Shown here: positions 1 to 10,133 of the stretch, piece after piece
Numbering within the stretch: the stretch's first letter is position 1
Layout of the letters: each line of letters starts with the position of its first letter
Source: Sphingomonas sp.
Lineage (GTDB): Bacteria > Pseudomonadota > Alphaproteobacteria > Sphingomonadales > Sphingomonadaceae
Reading direction: 5' to 3'
DNA length: 64,000 nucleotides
Assembly (NCBI RefSeq): GCF_017745215.1
Contig: NZ_JAGHZV010000015.1
Span: 1 to 64,000 of the forward strand
Notes under the pieces: generated by a model
The model's input: only the letters and a program-made list of their open reading frames with translations
Databases searched by the model: none
Told to the model about the DNA's origin: nothing
Position numbers and translations under genes: made by a program

Positions 1-6
1 ACCAAA

Positions 7-2367
<2,361 letters not shown>

Positions 2368-2393
2368 TCGGCGGGATTCGCTAAAGGCTAAGG

Positions 2394-2428
2394 AAACGGG
2401 GTCCGGGAAACCGGACCCCGTTTTTGTT
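2394..2428 (+). terminator. Rho-independent terminator of pnp
   Basis: A perfect 10-bp stem (2397-2406 with 2411-2420) with loop GAAA is followed by TTTTTGTTT. It lies 30 bases after the pnp stop and separates pnp from the low-GC gene that follows. Confidence 0.93.
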
Positions 2429-2473
2429 TGGGATTTAGCGCGGAAAAGGCGGCCGATAGAATTTTGCGAAACG

Positions 2474-2479
2474 TATGAT
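2474..2479 (+). promoter_or_regulatory. Candidate -10 box (TATGAT) for the low-GC membrane gene
   Basis: TATGAT lies 31 bases before the proposed TTG start at 2505. No convincing -35 box is visible. If this hexamer is a promoter, the in-frame ATG at 2475 lies inside it and cannot be the start. Confidence 0.3.
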
Positions 2480-2504
2480 ATCCTCGACCAGAGGGAGATC
2501 TGTC

Positions 2505-3113
2505 TTGGATGGGTGGTGGTGGGCTATTTTGATTTATCTAGGAGCGGCCCTCCTAACGCTCATTCCTACCCTGAGAGCTCTATTTTCCGGCATTAAGCCC
2601 AATCCGGGTGGAGCATCCTTTGAGAAAGCCACCTTCTTCTCAGAGGAGAATCGCGACAAGCTTGCGCAACATTATTCGCGTTTGGCTGGAACGCTGGGCT
2701 TCTGGAAGGATCGGGCGGAGACTTATACGGCGTTTCACTATTATTGCGTCGTTTGGACGATCTTATCGGCGTGGGCGGTTCCGCTGGTAGGTTCCATGGC
2801 TCCCCAGGTAGAGGGTTCTCCCTCGAAGTGGTTGATCGTCATTATTTCCAGCCACGTTGCGCTGGCACTCAGTTTTCATCGCGGGCTAAAAGTGGCGGAA
2901 GGCATGAAGGCGTTTCGACACGGGGAGTCGGAGTTTTACGATCTGTATCGCCGCTTACTGGATCGACCGCATTTGTTCGGTAATTCCGAAGAAAGTCAGA
3001 TGGATGCGTACTTTGCGGAAGTCGAGCGCATTCGCAGACTCGTTAGGCACGCTGAGACGGAAACCATACCTACGATCGACGATCTACGATCGACGAACAA
3101 CCAGAAATCTTAG
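2505..3113 (+). CDS. Low-GC three-helix membrane protein, possibly SLATT/DUF4231-like
   Basis: No firm family assignment. The TTG at 2505 is preferred because GGGAG lies seven bases upstream and the protein then opens directly with a membrane helix; an in-frame ATG at 2475 lacks a binding site. The roughly 202-residue product has hydrophobic segments near 3-25, 80-98 and 108-126. Between the first and second is a polar stretch with an Arg-Tyr-rich run, and a charged helical tail (YDLYRRLL) follows the third. Two adjacent helices followed by an amphipathic tail recall the SLATT/DUF4231 effectors of nucleotide-signalling defence systems; this is only a resemblance. GC content is visibly lower than in all neighbours, and the gene stands alone between a terminator and an opposing gene, which suggests transfer. 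Confidence 0.6.
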   Translation: MDGWWWAILIYLGAALLTLIPTLRALFSGIKPNPGGASFEKATFFSEENRDKLAQHYSRLAGTLGFWKDRAETYTAFHYYCVVWTILSAWAVPLVGSMAPQVEGSPSKWLIVIISSHVALALSFHRGLKVAEGMKAFRHGESEFYDLYRRLLDRPHLFGNSEESQMDAYFAEVERIRRLVRHAETETIPTIDDLRSTNNQKS

Positions 3114-3261
3114 CAACGATCCCTAATTTCCGTGACTGTGAAACGGAGTGATGGCGAATTCAGCGCCGCCTCTATCACAGGAGTCAAATGCTAATCCGGC
3201 CCAATTCCTCTCTCGTGACGACGCCCCAGCCGACACATCCGACCGGGGGACCATCTCCACG

Positions 3262-4056
3262 TCACCCAATCGTCACCCCCACCACGCACCAAACACCCTC
3301 CTCGCGATCCAGCGTAACCGTCTCCACCGCGTCCGCCTTGTTCGCGAAGCTCGTGCGGAACTTCACCACCTCATAGCCGTGCGGCGGAGCCGGGAGGTTC
3401 TCCTGCCCGAGCAACGTCCGCGAGACCACCGCGCCCAGCGGCACGCGCACCTTCTCCGATGTCGTCGCCCACACCCGTGCCGTATTCAGCTTGCGGAACG
3501 CCGCACCCGTCGCGCGATAGCTTTCGTCCCAGCGGCCCTGGTCGACCAGCGCCAGCCATTGCAGCGCCGCATCGACCACCGCCGCGTCGGGCGCCGCGCG
3601 AGCGGCAGTGGCCGCCGGCTGGGGAACCGCGGCGATAGGGGGCACGGCAGTGAGCGCCAGCAGGCCGAGAAGAAGCGTCATGAGCAAACCTCCGATGAGG
3701 ATCCAGGGACGGCGGTTACCCCGCCCCGCGCCGCCGATCGGCGCGGCTCCCTGATCCACGCCGGCGCGCGCCGCGGCTTCCCCGATTCGCATGTCCCCAA
3801 GCAATTCGGGGGTCGGTGCACCCAGGCCCAGGCCCGCTCCATCGCTCTCGGCCGCCAGCAGCAGCCGCGCCGCCTCGCGGCTGCTCGATACCGCCATCTT
3901 TCGCCGCGCGTCGCGGAGCCGCTCGTTGATCGTGTGGACCGAAAGGCCGAGGCTGCGCGCGATCGACTTGGCGTCGTGGCCGCGGACGATCAGGCGGAGC
4001 GTCTGCTTCTCCTTCTCGGTCAGCGCCCAGCCGGCTTCGTTCGCGCGTGTGCCCAT
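3262..4056 (-). CDS. Membrane-anchored LuxR-type HTH regulator with C-terminal DUF4019
   Basis: The 264-residue protein has a LuxR/FixJ-type helix-turn-helix at about 12-67 (LTEKEKQTLRLIVRGHDAKS, then a SIARSLGLSVHTINERL recognition helix), a single membrane helix at about 117-138, and a DUF4019 domain at about 158-264 (LQWLALVDQGRWDESY; FRTSFANKADAVETVT). The order implies a DNA-binding domain in the cytoplasm tied to the inner membrane, with DUF4019 outside, a one-component layout like ToxR. The start at 4056 was chosen because upstream codons encode Gly/Pro/Arg-rich filler. It is divergent from the kinase at 4203, so the 146-bp gap presumably holds both promoters. No ligand or target is evident. 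Confidence 0.85.
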   Translation of the reverse strand: MGTRANEAGWALTEKEKQTLRLIVRGHDAKSIARSLGLSVHTINERLRDARRKMAVSSSREAARLLLAAESDGAGLGLGAPTPELLGDMRIGEAAARAGVDQGAAPIGGAGRGNRRPWILIGGLLMTLLLGLLALTAVPPIAAVPQPAATAARAAPDAAVVDAALQWLALVDQGRWDESYRATGAAFRKLNTARVWATTSEKVRVPLGAVVSRTLLGQENLPAPPHGYEVVKFRTSFANKADAVETVTLDREEGVWCVVGVTIG

Positions 4057-4202
4057 GGGGCCAAGGCCTAGGCCCGGCGCCCCGCCCCGGCCACCCCGAA
4101 AAATTCGTACCCCGCCCGGCAGGCGAACCCCGCCAAACCGGCCCCATCCCCACCCCGGCGCTAACCCAGATTGCTTGCCACCGTGCGCCCGCGCGTCCAC
4201 AC

Positions 4203-5237
4203 ATGGAAACAATGTCCGGGGCACCATCCGCAAGCGACGCCAGCTGGGTCGAGCGCCTCCCCATCGTGCCCCGCAATCCCTGGGTCGGGCCCGCGGCGAC
4301 GCTGGCGATGCTGTTCCTCGCCTTCTGGCTCCGCGTGCTGCTGCTGCCGGTGATGCCGCGCGGGAGCATGGGGTTCGTCACCTTCTTTCCCGCGATCCTG
4401 CTGGTCACCTTCCTGCTCGGCGTGCGGCTGGGCGTGATCGCCGCGCTCGGCAGCGTCGCGATCGGCTGGGCCTTCTTCCTCACCGATCCGATGCGGCCGG
4501 GCCTGCTGCTCCCCGGCCTGCCCGCGGTGGTGCCCTTCGTCATCCTCGTGAGCCTGACGCTGCTGATTTTCCACCGCATCCAGCGCGCCAACGCCAAGCT
4601 GCTCGTCGAGCGCGAGCGCAGCCAGGCGCTTGCCGCGACGCGCGAGGCGCTGTTCCACGAGCTCCAGCACCGCGTGTCGAACAACCTCCAGGTCGCCGCC
4701 GGGCTGCTCGCGCTGCAGAAGAAGCACCTTGCCGACGAAGCCGCGCGCGCCGCGATCGACGAGGCGGCGCAGCGGCTCGGCGTGATCGGGCGGATCAGCC
4801 GCCAGCTCTACGCCTCGGACGGCGAGCCCAAGGGCATGCGCGACTTCCTGGTGCCGCTCTGCGCCGACGTCATCCAGATGAGCGGCGCGCGCAGCGTCGC
4901 GCTGATCGTCGAGGGCGACGAGACGCTGCGCCTGCCCCCCGACGCGGCGCTGCCGGTGGCGCTGATCGTCGCCGAATCGATCGCCAATGCGATCGAGCAC
5001 GGCTTTGCCGGCAAGGACGGCGGCAGCATCACCGTGACGCTCGCGCATGCGGCCGATGGCGCGCTCGGCATCGACGTCGCCGACGACGGTAGCGGCCCGC
5101 CCGCGGGCTTCGAGCTGGCCGTGCACGCCGGGCTGGGACTCGGCATCGCGCGCACGCTGGCGGGGCAGCTCGGCGGCCGGTTCGAGCTGGTCCGCGGCGA
5201 GGCGCAGACGATCGCGCGGCTCACGCTCCCCACCTGA
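4203..5237 (+). CDS. Membrane histidine kinase, HisKA_2 type
   Basis: The 344-residue protein begins with three or four membrane helices (about 29-125, resembling the DUF4118/KdpD sensor), followed by a HisKA_2 dimerisation domain (LFHELQHRVSNNLQV; the likely phosphorylated histidine is H156) and a HATPase domain (N-box AESIANAIEHGF, DVADDGSGP, GLGLGIARTLAGQLGG). It should autophosphorylate and pass phosphate to a response regulator, but none is adjacent. In alphaproteobacteria, kinases of this class often feed the PhyR general stress response; that link is inference. A second ATG three codons on (4212) is an alternative start. Confidence 0.88.
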   Translation: METMSGAPSASDASWVERLPIVPRNPWVGPAATLAMLFLAFWLRVLLLPVMPRGSMGFVTFFPAILLVTFLLGVRLGVIAALGSVAIGWAFFLTDPMRPGLLLPGLPAVVPFVILVSLTLLIFHRIQRANAKLLVERERSQALAATREALFHELQHRVSNNLQVAAGLLALQKKHLADEAARAAIDEAAQRLGVIGRISRQLYASDGEPKGMRDFLVPLCADVIQMSGARSVALIVEGDETLRLPPDAALPVALIVAESIANAIEHGFAGKDGGSITVTLAHAADGALGIDVADDGSGPPAGFELAVHAGLGLGIARTLAGQLGGRFELVRGEAQTIARLTLPT

Positions 5238-5338
5238 GCGATTTTTCTCGCCGTCCCTCTGGCGACGGTACGGCAGCGCACCAATATGCGGGAGCGCGGG
5301 CGATCGACCCGCAGCCTCACAGATCAGGGAAGACCCCC

Positions 5339-6400
5339 ATGCCGAGCCAAGCCAAGGCCTATGCTGCGCAATCGGCCACCACGCCGTTCGCGCCGTTCAG
5401 CTTCGAGCGCCGCGACCTGCTGCCCGACGACGTCGCCATCGACATCCTCTATTGCGGCGTCTGCCATTCGGACCTGCACACCGCGCGCAGCGAATGGGAA
5501 GGCACGCAATTCCCCTGCGTCCCCGGCCACGAGATCGTCGGCCGCGTGACCGCGGTGGGCCGCAACGTGACCGGCTTCGCGGTCGGCGACCTTGCCGGCG
5601 TCGGCTGCATGGTCGACAGCTGCGGCCATTGCCCCTCCTGCGCGGTGAGCGAGGAGCAATATTGCGAGACCACCGGCTTCGTCGGCACCTACAACGGGCC
5701 CGATTCGGTGCTCGGCGGCTACACCTTTGGCGGCTATTCGAGCCACATCGTGGTGAAGGAGAGCTTCGTGCTCCGCATCCGCCACGACGAGGCCGACCTC
5801 GCCGGCGTCGCGCCGCTGCTCTGCGCGGGGATCACCACTTATTCACCGCTCAAGCACTGGGGGGCGGGGCCGGGCAAGAAGGTCGGCATCGTCGGGATCG
5901 GCGGGCTCGGCCACATGGGGATCAAGATCGCCGCGGCGATGGGCGCGCATGTCGTCGCCTTCACCACCTCGCCCGACAAGATCGAGGACGCCAAGAAGCT
6001 CGGCGCGCACGACGTGATCGTCTCGCGCAACGCGGACCAGATGGCCGCCCACGCCAACAGCTTCGACTTCATCCTCGACACGGTGGCGGCGAGCCACGAC
6101 CTCGATGCGCTGACGGTGCTGCTCAGGCGCGACGGGACGCTCACGCTGGTCGGCGTGCCCGAGCATCCGCATCCCTCGCCCAACATCTTCCCGCTGGTGT
6201 TCCGCCGGCGCGCAATCGCGGGCTCGCTGATCGGCGGCATCGCCGAGACGCAGGAGATGCTCGATTTCTGCCACGAGCACGGCCTCGTCGCGGACATCGA
6301 GATGATCGCGATGCAGGAGATCGATGCGGCCTACGACCGGATGCTGAAGAGCGACGTGAAGTACCGCTTCGTGATCGACATGGCCTCGCTGGAGGGCTGA
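5339..6400 (+). CDS. NAD(P)-dependent zinc alcohol dehydrogenase (YahK/CAD type)
   Basis: This medium-chain dehydrogenase oxidises alcohols or reduces aldehydes using zinc and NAD(P). The 353-residue product has the catalytic-zinc motifs CGVCHSDLH and GHE, the structural-zinc cysteines in CGHCPSCAVSEEQYC, and the Rossmann motif GIGGLGHMGIK. Overall it resembles the cinnamyl-alcohol/YahK branch, which favours NADPH and aldehyde reduction. The start has AGGGAAG eight bases upstream. It is transcribed alone and converges on hisZ, with a palindromic repeat between the two stops. The physiological substrate is unknown. Confidence 0.92.
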   Translation: MPSQAKAYAAQSATTPFAPFSFERRDLLPDDVAIDILYCGVCHSDLHTARSEWEGTQFPCVPGHEIVGRVTAVGRNVTGFAVGDLAGVGCMVDSCGHCPSCAVSEEQYCETTGFVGTYNGPDSVLGGYTFGGYSSHIVVKESFVLRIRHDEADLAGVAPLLCAGITTYSPLKHWGAGPGKKVGIVGIGGLGHMGIKIAAAMGAHVVAFTTSPDKIEDAKKLGAHDVIVSRNADQMAAHANSFDFILDTVAASHDLDALTVLLRRDGTLTLVGVPEHPHPSPNIFPLVFRRRAIAGSLIGGIAETQEMLDFCHEHGLVADIEMIAMQEIDAAYDRMLKSDVKYRFVIDMASLEG

Positions 6401-6462
6401 CCGCCGGCCTCACCCCCCGTCATGCTGATCTGGGCGTGTACTCGAGGGGCGGGTTTGGCCGC

Positions 6463-6498
6463 TCAACCGTCATCCCGGCTTTCGCCGGGATGACGGTT
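6463..6498. repeat. REP-like palindrome inside the 3' end of hisZ
   Basis: A perfect 15-bp inverted repeat (6465-6479 with 6484-6498, loop TTTC) has the core GTCATCCCGGC/GCCGGGATGAC that recurs at several sites in this window. It lies between the convergent stops of the alcohol dehydrogenase and hisZ and overlaps the hisZ TGA at 6463-6465, so its minus strand encodes the last residues NRHPGESRDDG of HisZ. It could also act as a bidirectional transcription stop. Confidence 0.9.
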
Positions 6499-7593
6499 AA
6501 ATATGCTGGGGGCCCCGCTGCCCAGCACATGGCTGCAGAGCTGCGCTTCAGGCGTGTCGCCCGGTTCGAGCGCCGCGACGGTGACCCAGCCTTCGGCCCG
6601 CAGCTTCGCGCCCGTCTCGGGGGGCGTGCCGAACGGCAGGAACAGCCGCCGCCGCTCGCCGGTCGCCAGCCCCGCGTCGAGGATCGCGTCGACGAACAGC
6701 GAGAAGCCCACTGCCGGCTCCTCGCGGCCGTCCTCGTGGAGCACCGCATAGGTGCCGCCGCGGCCGATCTCGTCGCGCACGCCGGCGGCGAAGATCGAGA
6801 AGCCGAGCCAACTCTGGTATTCGAAGCCGTGCCGCTCGGTCGGGTCGAGCGTCAGCGCCGCCTCGCCCGCAAGCGTCGCCGCGACTTGCTCGAGCCCGTC
6901 GAGCCGGCTCGCGATCGCGCCGTCCGCGTCGATCGCGCGGAGCCGAGCGAGCGCGCTGCTGAACGGTCCGGCCGCTTCGATCAGCGGCAGGTAGCGCGCA
7001 TCGATCGCCGCGACACCGCCGGCATCCTTGGCGTCGAGGCGCTCGCGCAGCAGCTCGAGCGCCTCGGGCGCGAGGCTGTCGCCCGCGATGAGGTCGACGA
7101 GGTCGGGCAGGGTGAAGTCGATCGCCACGCCCTCGACGCCTGCGGCGCCCAACGCCTCGACCGCGATCCGTACCACCTCGGTCGCCGCCGCGACGCTGTC
7201 GAGTCCGATCAGCTCGCAGCCGATCTGGCGCAGCGCGCGCTTGGGGCGAAGCTCCGAGGCGCGCAGCTTGAGCACCGGCCCGGCATAGGACAGCCGCACC
7301 GGGCGCGGGTGGTGCCCCATCCGCGTCGCTGCGATCCGGCCGATCTGCGCGGTGATGTCGGGCCGGATCGCGAGCGTGCGCTGCGAGTCCGGATCGACGA
7401 AGCGCACGGCGTCGTGCATCCGCGCCGCCTTCAGCCGCGTGGCGAGCTCGTCGGCGAATTCGGCGAGCGGGGGATCGGCGCGCTCATAGCCGTAGAGCCC
7501 GGCGACGCCGAGCACGCGTTCCTCCAGCCGCGCCGCCGCGTCGGCGAGCGGGGGCAGGCGATCGTGGAAGCCTTCGGGGAGCAGGCCGGTCAT
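6463..7593 (-). CDS. hisZ: ATP phosphoribosyltransferase regulatory subunit
   Basis: HisZ is a catalytically dead histidyl-tRNA synthetase-like protein that joins short-form HisG to make the first enzyme of histidine synthesis. The 376-residue protein shows the class II synthetase fold motifs (VRLSYAGPVLKLR; LRQIGCELIG; FEYQSWLGFSIFA). Its ATG overlaps the TGA of the preceding oxygenase gene by four bases, so the two are translationally coupled. HisG is not in the window; hisC lies 55 kb away. The last dozen residues are encoded by a REP-like palindrome and are probably not ancestral. Confidence 0.93.
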   Translation of the reverse strand: MTGLLPEGFHDRLPPLADAAARLEERVLGVAGLYGYERADPPLAEFADELATRLKAARMHDAVRFVDPDSQRTLAIRPDITAQIGRIAATRMGHHPRPVRLSYAGPVLKLRASELRPKRALRQIGCELIGLDSVAAATEVVRIAVEALGAAGVEGVAIDFTLPDLVDLIAGDSLAPEALELLRERLDAKDAGGVAAIDARYLPLIEAAGPFSSALARLRAIDADGAIASRLDGLEQVAATLAGEAALTLDPTERHGFEYQSWLGFSIFAAGVRDEIGRGGTYAVLHEDGREEPAVGFSLFVDAILDAGLATGERRRLFLPFGTPPETGAKLRAEGWVTVAALEPGDTPEAQLCSHVLGSGAPSIFNRHPGESRDDG

Positions 7594-8249
7594 GCCTGGG
7601 GATCCTTGACGTAGAGGTTCATCGCGACCGAGATGCGGTCGCGAGTGCCACGGTGGGGGCTCACGCCGTGGCGCATGTAGCCGGGGAAGAGGATCAGGTC
7701 GCCGGGGGAGACCGTCAGCCGGTGCTCGACTTCCTGCGGCTGGCCGTCGGGGCCGAGCATGCGGAAGCCGGGGAAGGTCATCAGCGGCACCGGGAAGCGC
7801 GGATCCTCGAGGAACAGGTCGCCGCCGCTGTCGGGCTCGCCCGCATCGACGTAATAGACCGCCGCCCAGAGCACGCCGGGGTGCGCATGGCTCATGTTGA
7901 GCCCGCCGGGATGGAGCACGTTCGCCCACATCCGCGTCCACCAGTGAAGCTTGGCCGGGTCATGCCCGTCGAAGTGCGAGAGGCGCTTGGCGACGCGGAT
8001 CGCGGCGTCGGCCAGGCGTGCGGCAGGCTCGCCGCCCCAGGCCAGCATGTCGGTCTTCGAATGCCAGCCGCCCACGTTCGAGCGGCCGATGCCCGGCTCG
8101 GCGGCCATCTGCGCGCGGATCGCCTCGCCGAGCGCCGTATTGAGCGCTGCGGCGTCGGCGACCTGGCCGTGGAGCACCGGGGTGTCGAACAGCCCGAGCC
8201 GCTCGGCGCGGACGCGCAGCATGTCGGGATTGGGCGGGGCGGAGGCCAT
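7590..8249 (-). CDS. Putative 2OG-Fe(II) oxygenase (TIGR02466-like)
   Basis: The 219-residue protein resembles the TIGR02466 group of 2-oxoglutarate/iron oxygenases. Visible features are a histidine-rich iron site near residue 121 (MSHAHPGVLWAAVYYVD), the core GGDLFLEDPR, and the distal histidine and 2OG-binding arginine in GDLILFPGYMRHGV and TRDRISVAMN. The substrate is unknown. Its stop overlaps the hisZ start (ATGA). A long palindromic repeat fills the 200 bases separating it from serA upstream, so transcription from serA would have to pass through that element unless a promoter is hidden in it. Confidence 0.82.
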   Translation of the reverse strand: MASAPPNPDMLRVRAERLGLFDTPVLHGQVADAAALNTALGEAIRAQMAAEPGIGRSNVGGWHSKTDMLAWGGEPAARLADAAIRVAKRLSHFDGHDPAKLHWWTRMWANVLHPGGLNMSHAHPGVLWAAVYYVDAGEPDSGGDLFLEDPRFPVPLMTFPGFRMLGPDGQPQEVEHRLTVSPGDLILFPGYMRHGVSPHRGTRDRISVAMNLYVKDPQA

Positions 8250-8295
8250 GGCCGCCGCCTAACGTGGGAGGCGCGCGGAATCCACTGCCCGCGCG

Positions 8296-8454
8296 GAGTC
8301 TGTTCGGAAATGCGCCTCACGGCGCATGGCGGTGCCAGCCCGCTCCCCCTCCCGGCCACCCATAGAATACACTGGCGTTGGGTGGCCGGGAGGGGGAGCG
8401 GGCTGGCACCGCCCAAAACGCGCTCTTCCGCGCGTTTTCAAACCGGCTCTCAGA
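8296..8454. repeat. Nested palindromic element, copy A
   Basis: The outer ends are GAGTCTGTTCGGAAA (8296-8310) and an imperfect complementary copy near 8435-8450. Inside lie a 7-bp hairpin (ATGCGCC/GGCGCAT, 8310-8327), a perfect 35-bp palindrome (8328-8362 with 8379-8413) and a terminal hairpin (AAAACGCG/CGCGTTTT). The last bases, CTCTCAGA, contain the serA stop codon. The central palindrome and even its loop are related to copy D at 50058. Confidence 0.92.
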
Positions 8455-10027
8455 ACTTCAACGCCATCGCGGTCTTCACGCCCGGGAGCGTGCGGACCTT
8501 GGCGATCAGCTCGGGGGTCACCGCATCGTCGAGCGAGAGCAGCAGCACCGCCTCGCCGCCCGCGGTGCGGCGGCCGAGGTGGAAGGTGCCGATGTTGACG
8601 CCCGCCTCGCCCAGCGTGGTGCCGAGCCGGCCGATGAAGCCCGGCGCATCCTCGTTGACGATGTAGAGCATGTCGCCGGCGAGATCGGCCTCGACCTTGA
8701 TCCCGAACAGCTCCACGAGCCGCGGCTGGGCATTGCCGAACAGCGTGCCCGCCACCGAGCGGTCGCCGGCATCGGTCTTCACGGTCACGCGGACGAGCGT
8801 GTGATAGTCGCCCTCGCGGTCGTGGCGAACCTCGCGGACGTCGAGCCCGCGCTCCTTGGCGAGGAACGGCGCATTGACCATGTTCACCGTGTCCGAATGG
8901 ACGCGCATCAGCCCGGCGAGCACCGCGCCGGTGATCGGCTTCTGGTTGAGCTCGGCGGCAGCGCCCTCGGTCTCGATCGCGATCTCGCTCAGCGCACCGT
9001 GGGCGAGCTGGCCGACGAGGCTGCCGAGCTTCTCGGCGAGCGCCATGTACGGCTTCAGCCGCGGCGCTTCCTCGGCCGAAAGGCTCGGCATGTTGAGCGC
9101 GTTGGTGACGCCGCCCGAGACGAGGAAATCGGCCATCTGCTCGGCGACCTGGATCGCGACGTTGACCTGCGCCTCGCTCGTCGACGCGCCGAGGTGCGGC
9201 GTCGAGATGAAGTTGGGGGTGCCGAACAACGGGCTCGCCTTGGCCGGCTCCTCGACGAACACGTCGAGCGCCGCGCCGGCGACATGACCGCTCTCGAGCC
9301 CTTCCTTCAGCGCTGCTTCGTCGATCAGCCCGCCGCGCGCGCAGTTGATGATGCGCACGCCCTTCCTGGTCTTGGCGAGATTCTCCTTCGAGAGGATGTT
9401 GCGTGTCTGGTCGGTCAGTGGCGTGTGGAGCGTGATGAAGTCGGCACGCGCGAGCAGCGCGTCGAGCTCGACCTTCTCGACGCCCATCTCGACCGCGCGC
9501 TCGGGGGTGAGGAAGGGATCATAGGCGATCACCTTCATCTTGAGGCCCAGCGCGCGGTCGGCGACGATCGAGCCGATGTTGCCCGCGCCGATCAGGCCGA
9601 GCGTCTTCGAGGTCAGCTCGACGCCCATGAAGCGGTTCTTCTCCCACTTGCCGGCCTGGGTCGAGGCATCGGCCTCGGGCAGCTGGCGAGCGAGCGCGAA
9701 CATCAGCGCGATGGCGTGCTCGGCGGTGGTGATCGAATTGCCGAAGGGCGTATTCATCACCACCACGCCCTTGGCCGAAGCGGCAGGGATGTCGACATTG
9801 TCGACGCCGATGCCGGCGCGGCCGATCACCTTGAGGTTGGTCGCGGCCTCGAGGAGTTCCTTGGTCGCCTTGGTCGAGCTGCGAATCGCGAGGCCGTCGT
9901 AATTGCCGATGATCGCCTTGAGCTCGTCGGGCGTCTTGCCGGTGATCTCGTCCACTTCGACCCCGCGCGCGCGGAAGATCTCCGCGGCCTTGGGGTCCAT
10001 CTTGTCGCTGATCAGTACCTTGGGCAT
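8450..10027 (-). CDS. serA: D-3-phosphoglycerate dehydrogenase
   Basis: SerA makes 3-phosphohydroxypyruvate from 3-phosphoglycerate, the first step of serine synthesis. The 525-residue long form has an N-terminal substrate domain, the NAD-binding motif GLIGAGNIGS, catalytic-region signatures (INCARGGLIDE; STPHLGASTSEAQ), an intervening domain and a C-terminal ACT domain (DAPGFIGRLGTTLGEAGVNI) through which serine often inhibits. GGAGG lies nine bases before the ATG. It follows serC on the same strand, separated by a decayed REP pair. Its TGA lies within the right end of repeat copy A. Confidence 0.97.
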   Translation of the reverse strand: MPKVLISDKMDPKAAEIFRARGVEVDEITGKTPDELKAIIGNYDGLAIRSSTKATKELLEAATNLKVIGRAGIGVDNVDIPAASAKGVVVMNTPFGNSITTAEHAIALMFALARQLPEADASTQAGKWEKNRFMGVELTSKTLGLIGAGNIGSIVADRALGLKMKVIAYDPFLTPERAVEMGVEKVELDALLARADFITLHTPLTDQTRNILSKENLAKTRKGVRIINCARGGLIDEAALKEGLESGHVAGAALDVFVEEPAKASPLFGTPNFISTPHLGASTSEAQVNVAIQVAEQMADFLVSGGVTNALNMPSLSAEEAPRLKPYMALAEKLGSLVGQLAHGALSEIAIETEGAAAELNQKPITGAVLAGLMRVHSDTVNMVNAPFLAKERGLDVREVRHDREGDYHTLVRVTVKTDAGDRSVAGTLFGNAQPRLVELFGIKVEADLAGDMLYIVNEDAPGFIGRLGTTLGEAGVNIGTFHLGRRTAGGEAVLLLSLDDAVTPELIAKVRTLPGVKTAMALKF

Positions 10028-10044
10028 TTGATGTTCCTCCACCC

Positions 10045-10133
10045 CGCCATCCCGGCGAACGCCGGGACTCGGGGTCAAAAAAAGCAATGTGCTGCGTGAC
10101 TCTGGGGGCCGGCTTGCGCCGGGGTGACGATCA
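10045..10133. repeat. REP-like inverted pair between serC and serA
   Basis: Two GC-rich arms (10045-10076 and 10098-10133) carry the CATCCCGGC...GCCGGG motif in inverted orientation, with several mismatches, around an A-rich spacer. The right arm ends with the serC stop, read on the minus strand as TGATCGTCA. Confidence 0.72.

Noticed and set aside
2475..2505. ATG at 2475 as the start of the low-GC membrane gene
   Set aside because: It lacks a ribosome binding site, overlaps a possible -10 box, and adds polar residues ahead of the first helix; TTG at 2505 has GGGAG at good spacing.
3148..4071. A 307-codon plus-strand frame opposite the LuxR/DUF4019 gene
   Set aside because: The minus-strand protein has clear HTH, membrane and DUF4019 segments; the plus-strand frame has none.
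5047..7614. An 855-codon plus-strand frame across the kinase end, alcohol dehydrogenase and hisZ
   Set aside because: It runs through three well-supported genes in the wrong frame or strand, and its translation is low-complexity Arg/Ala sequence.
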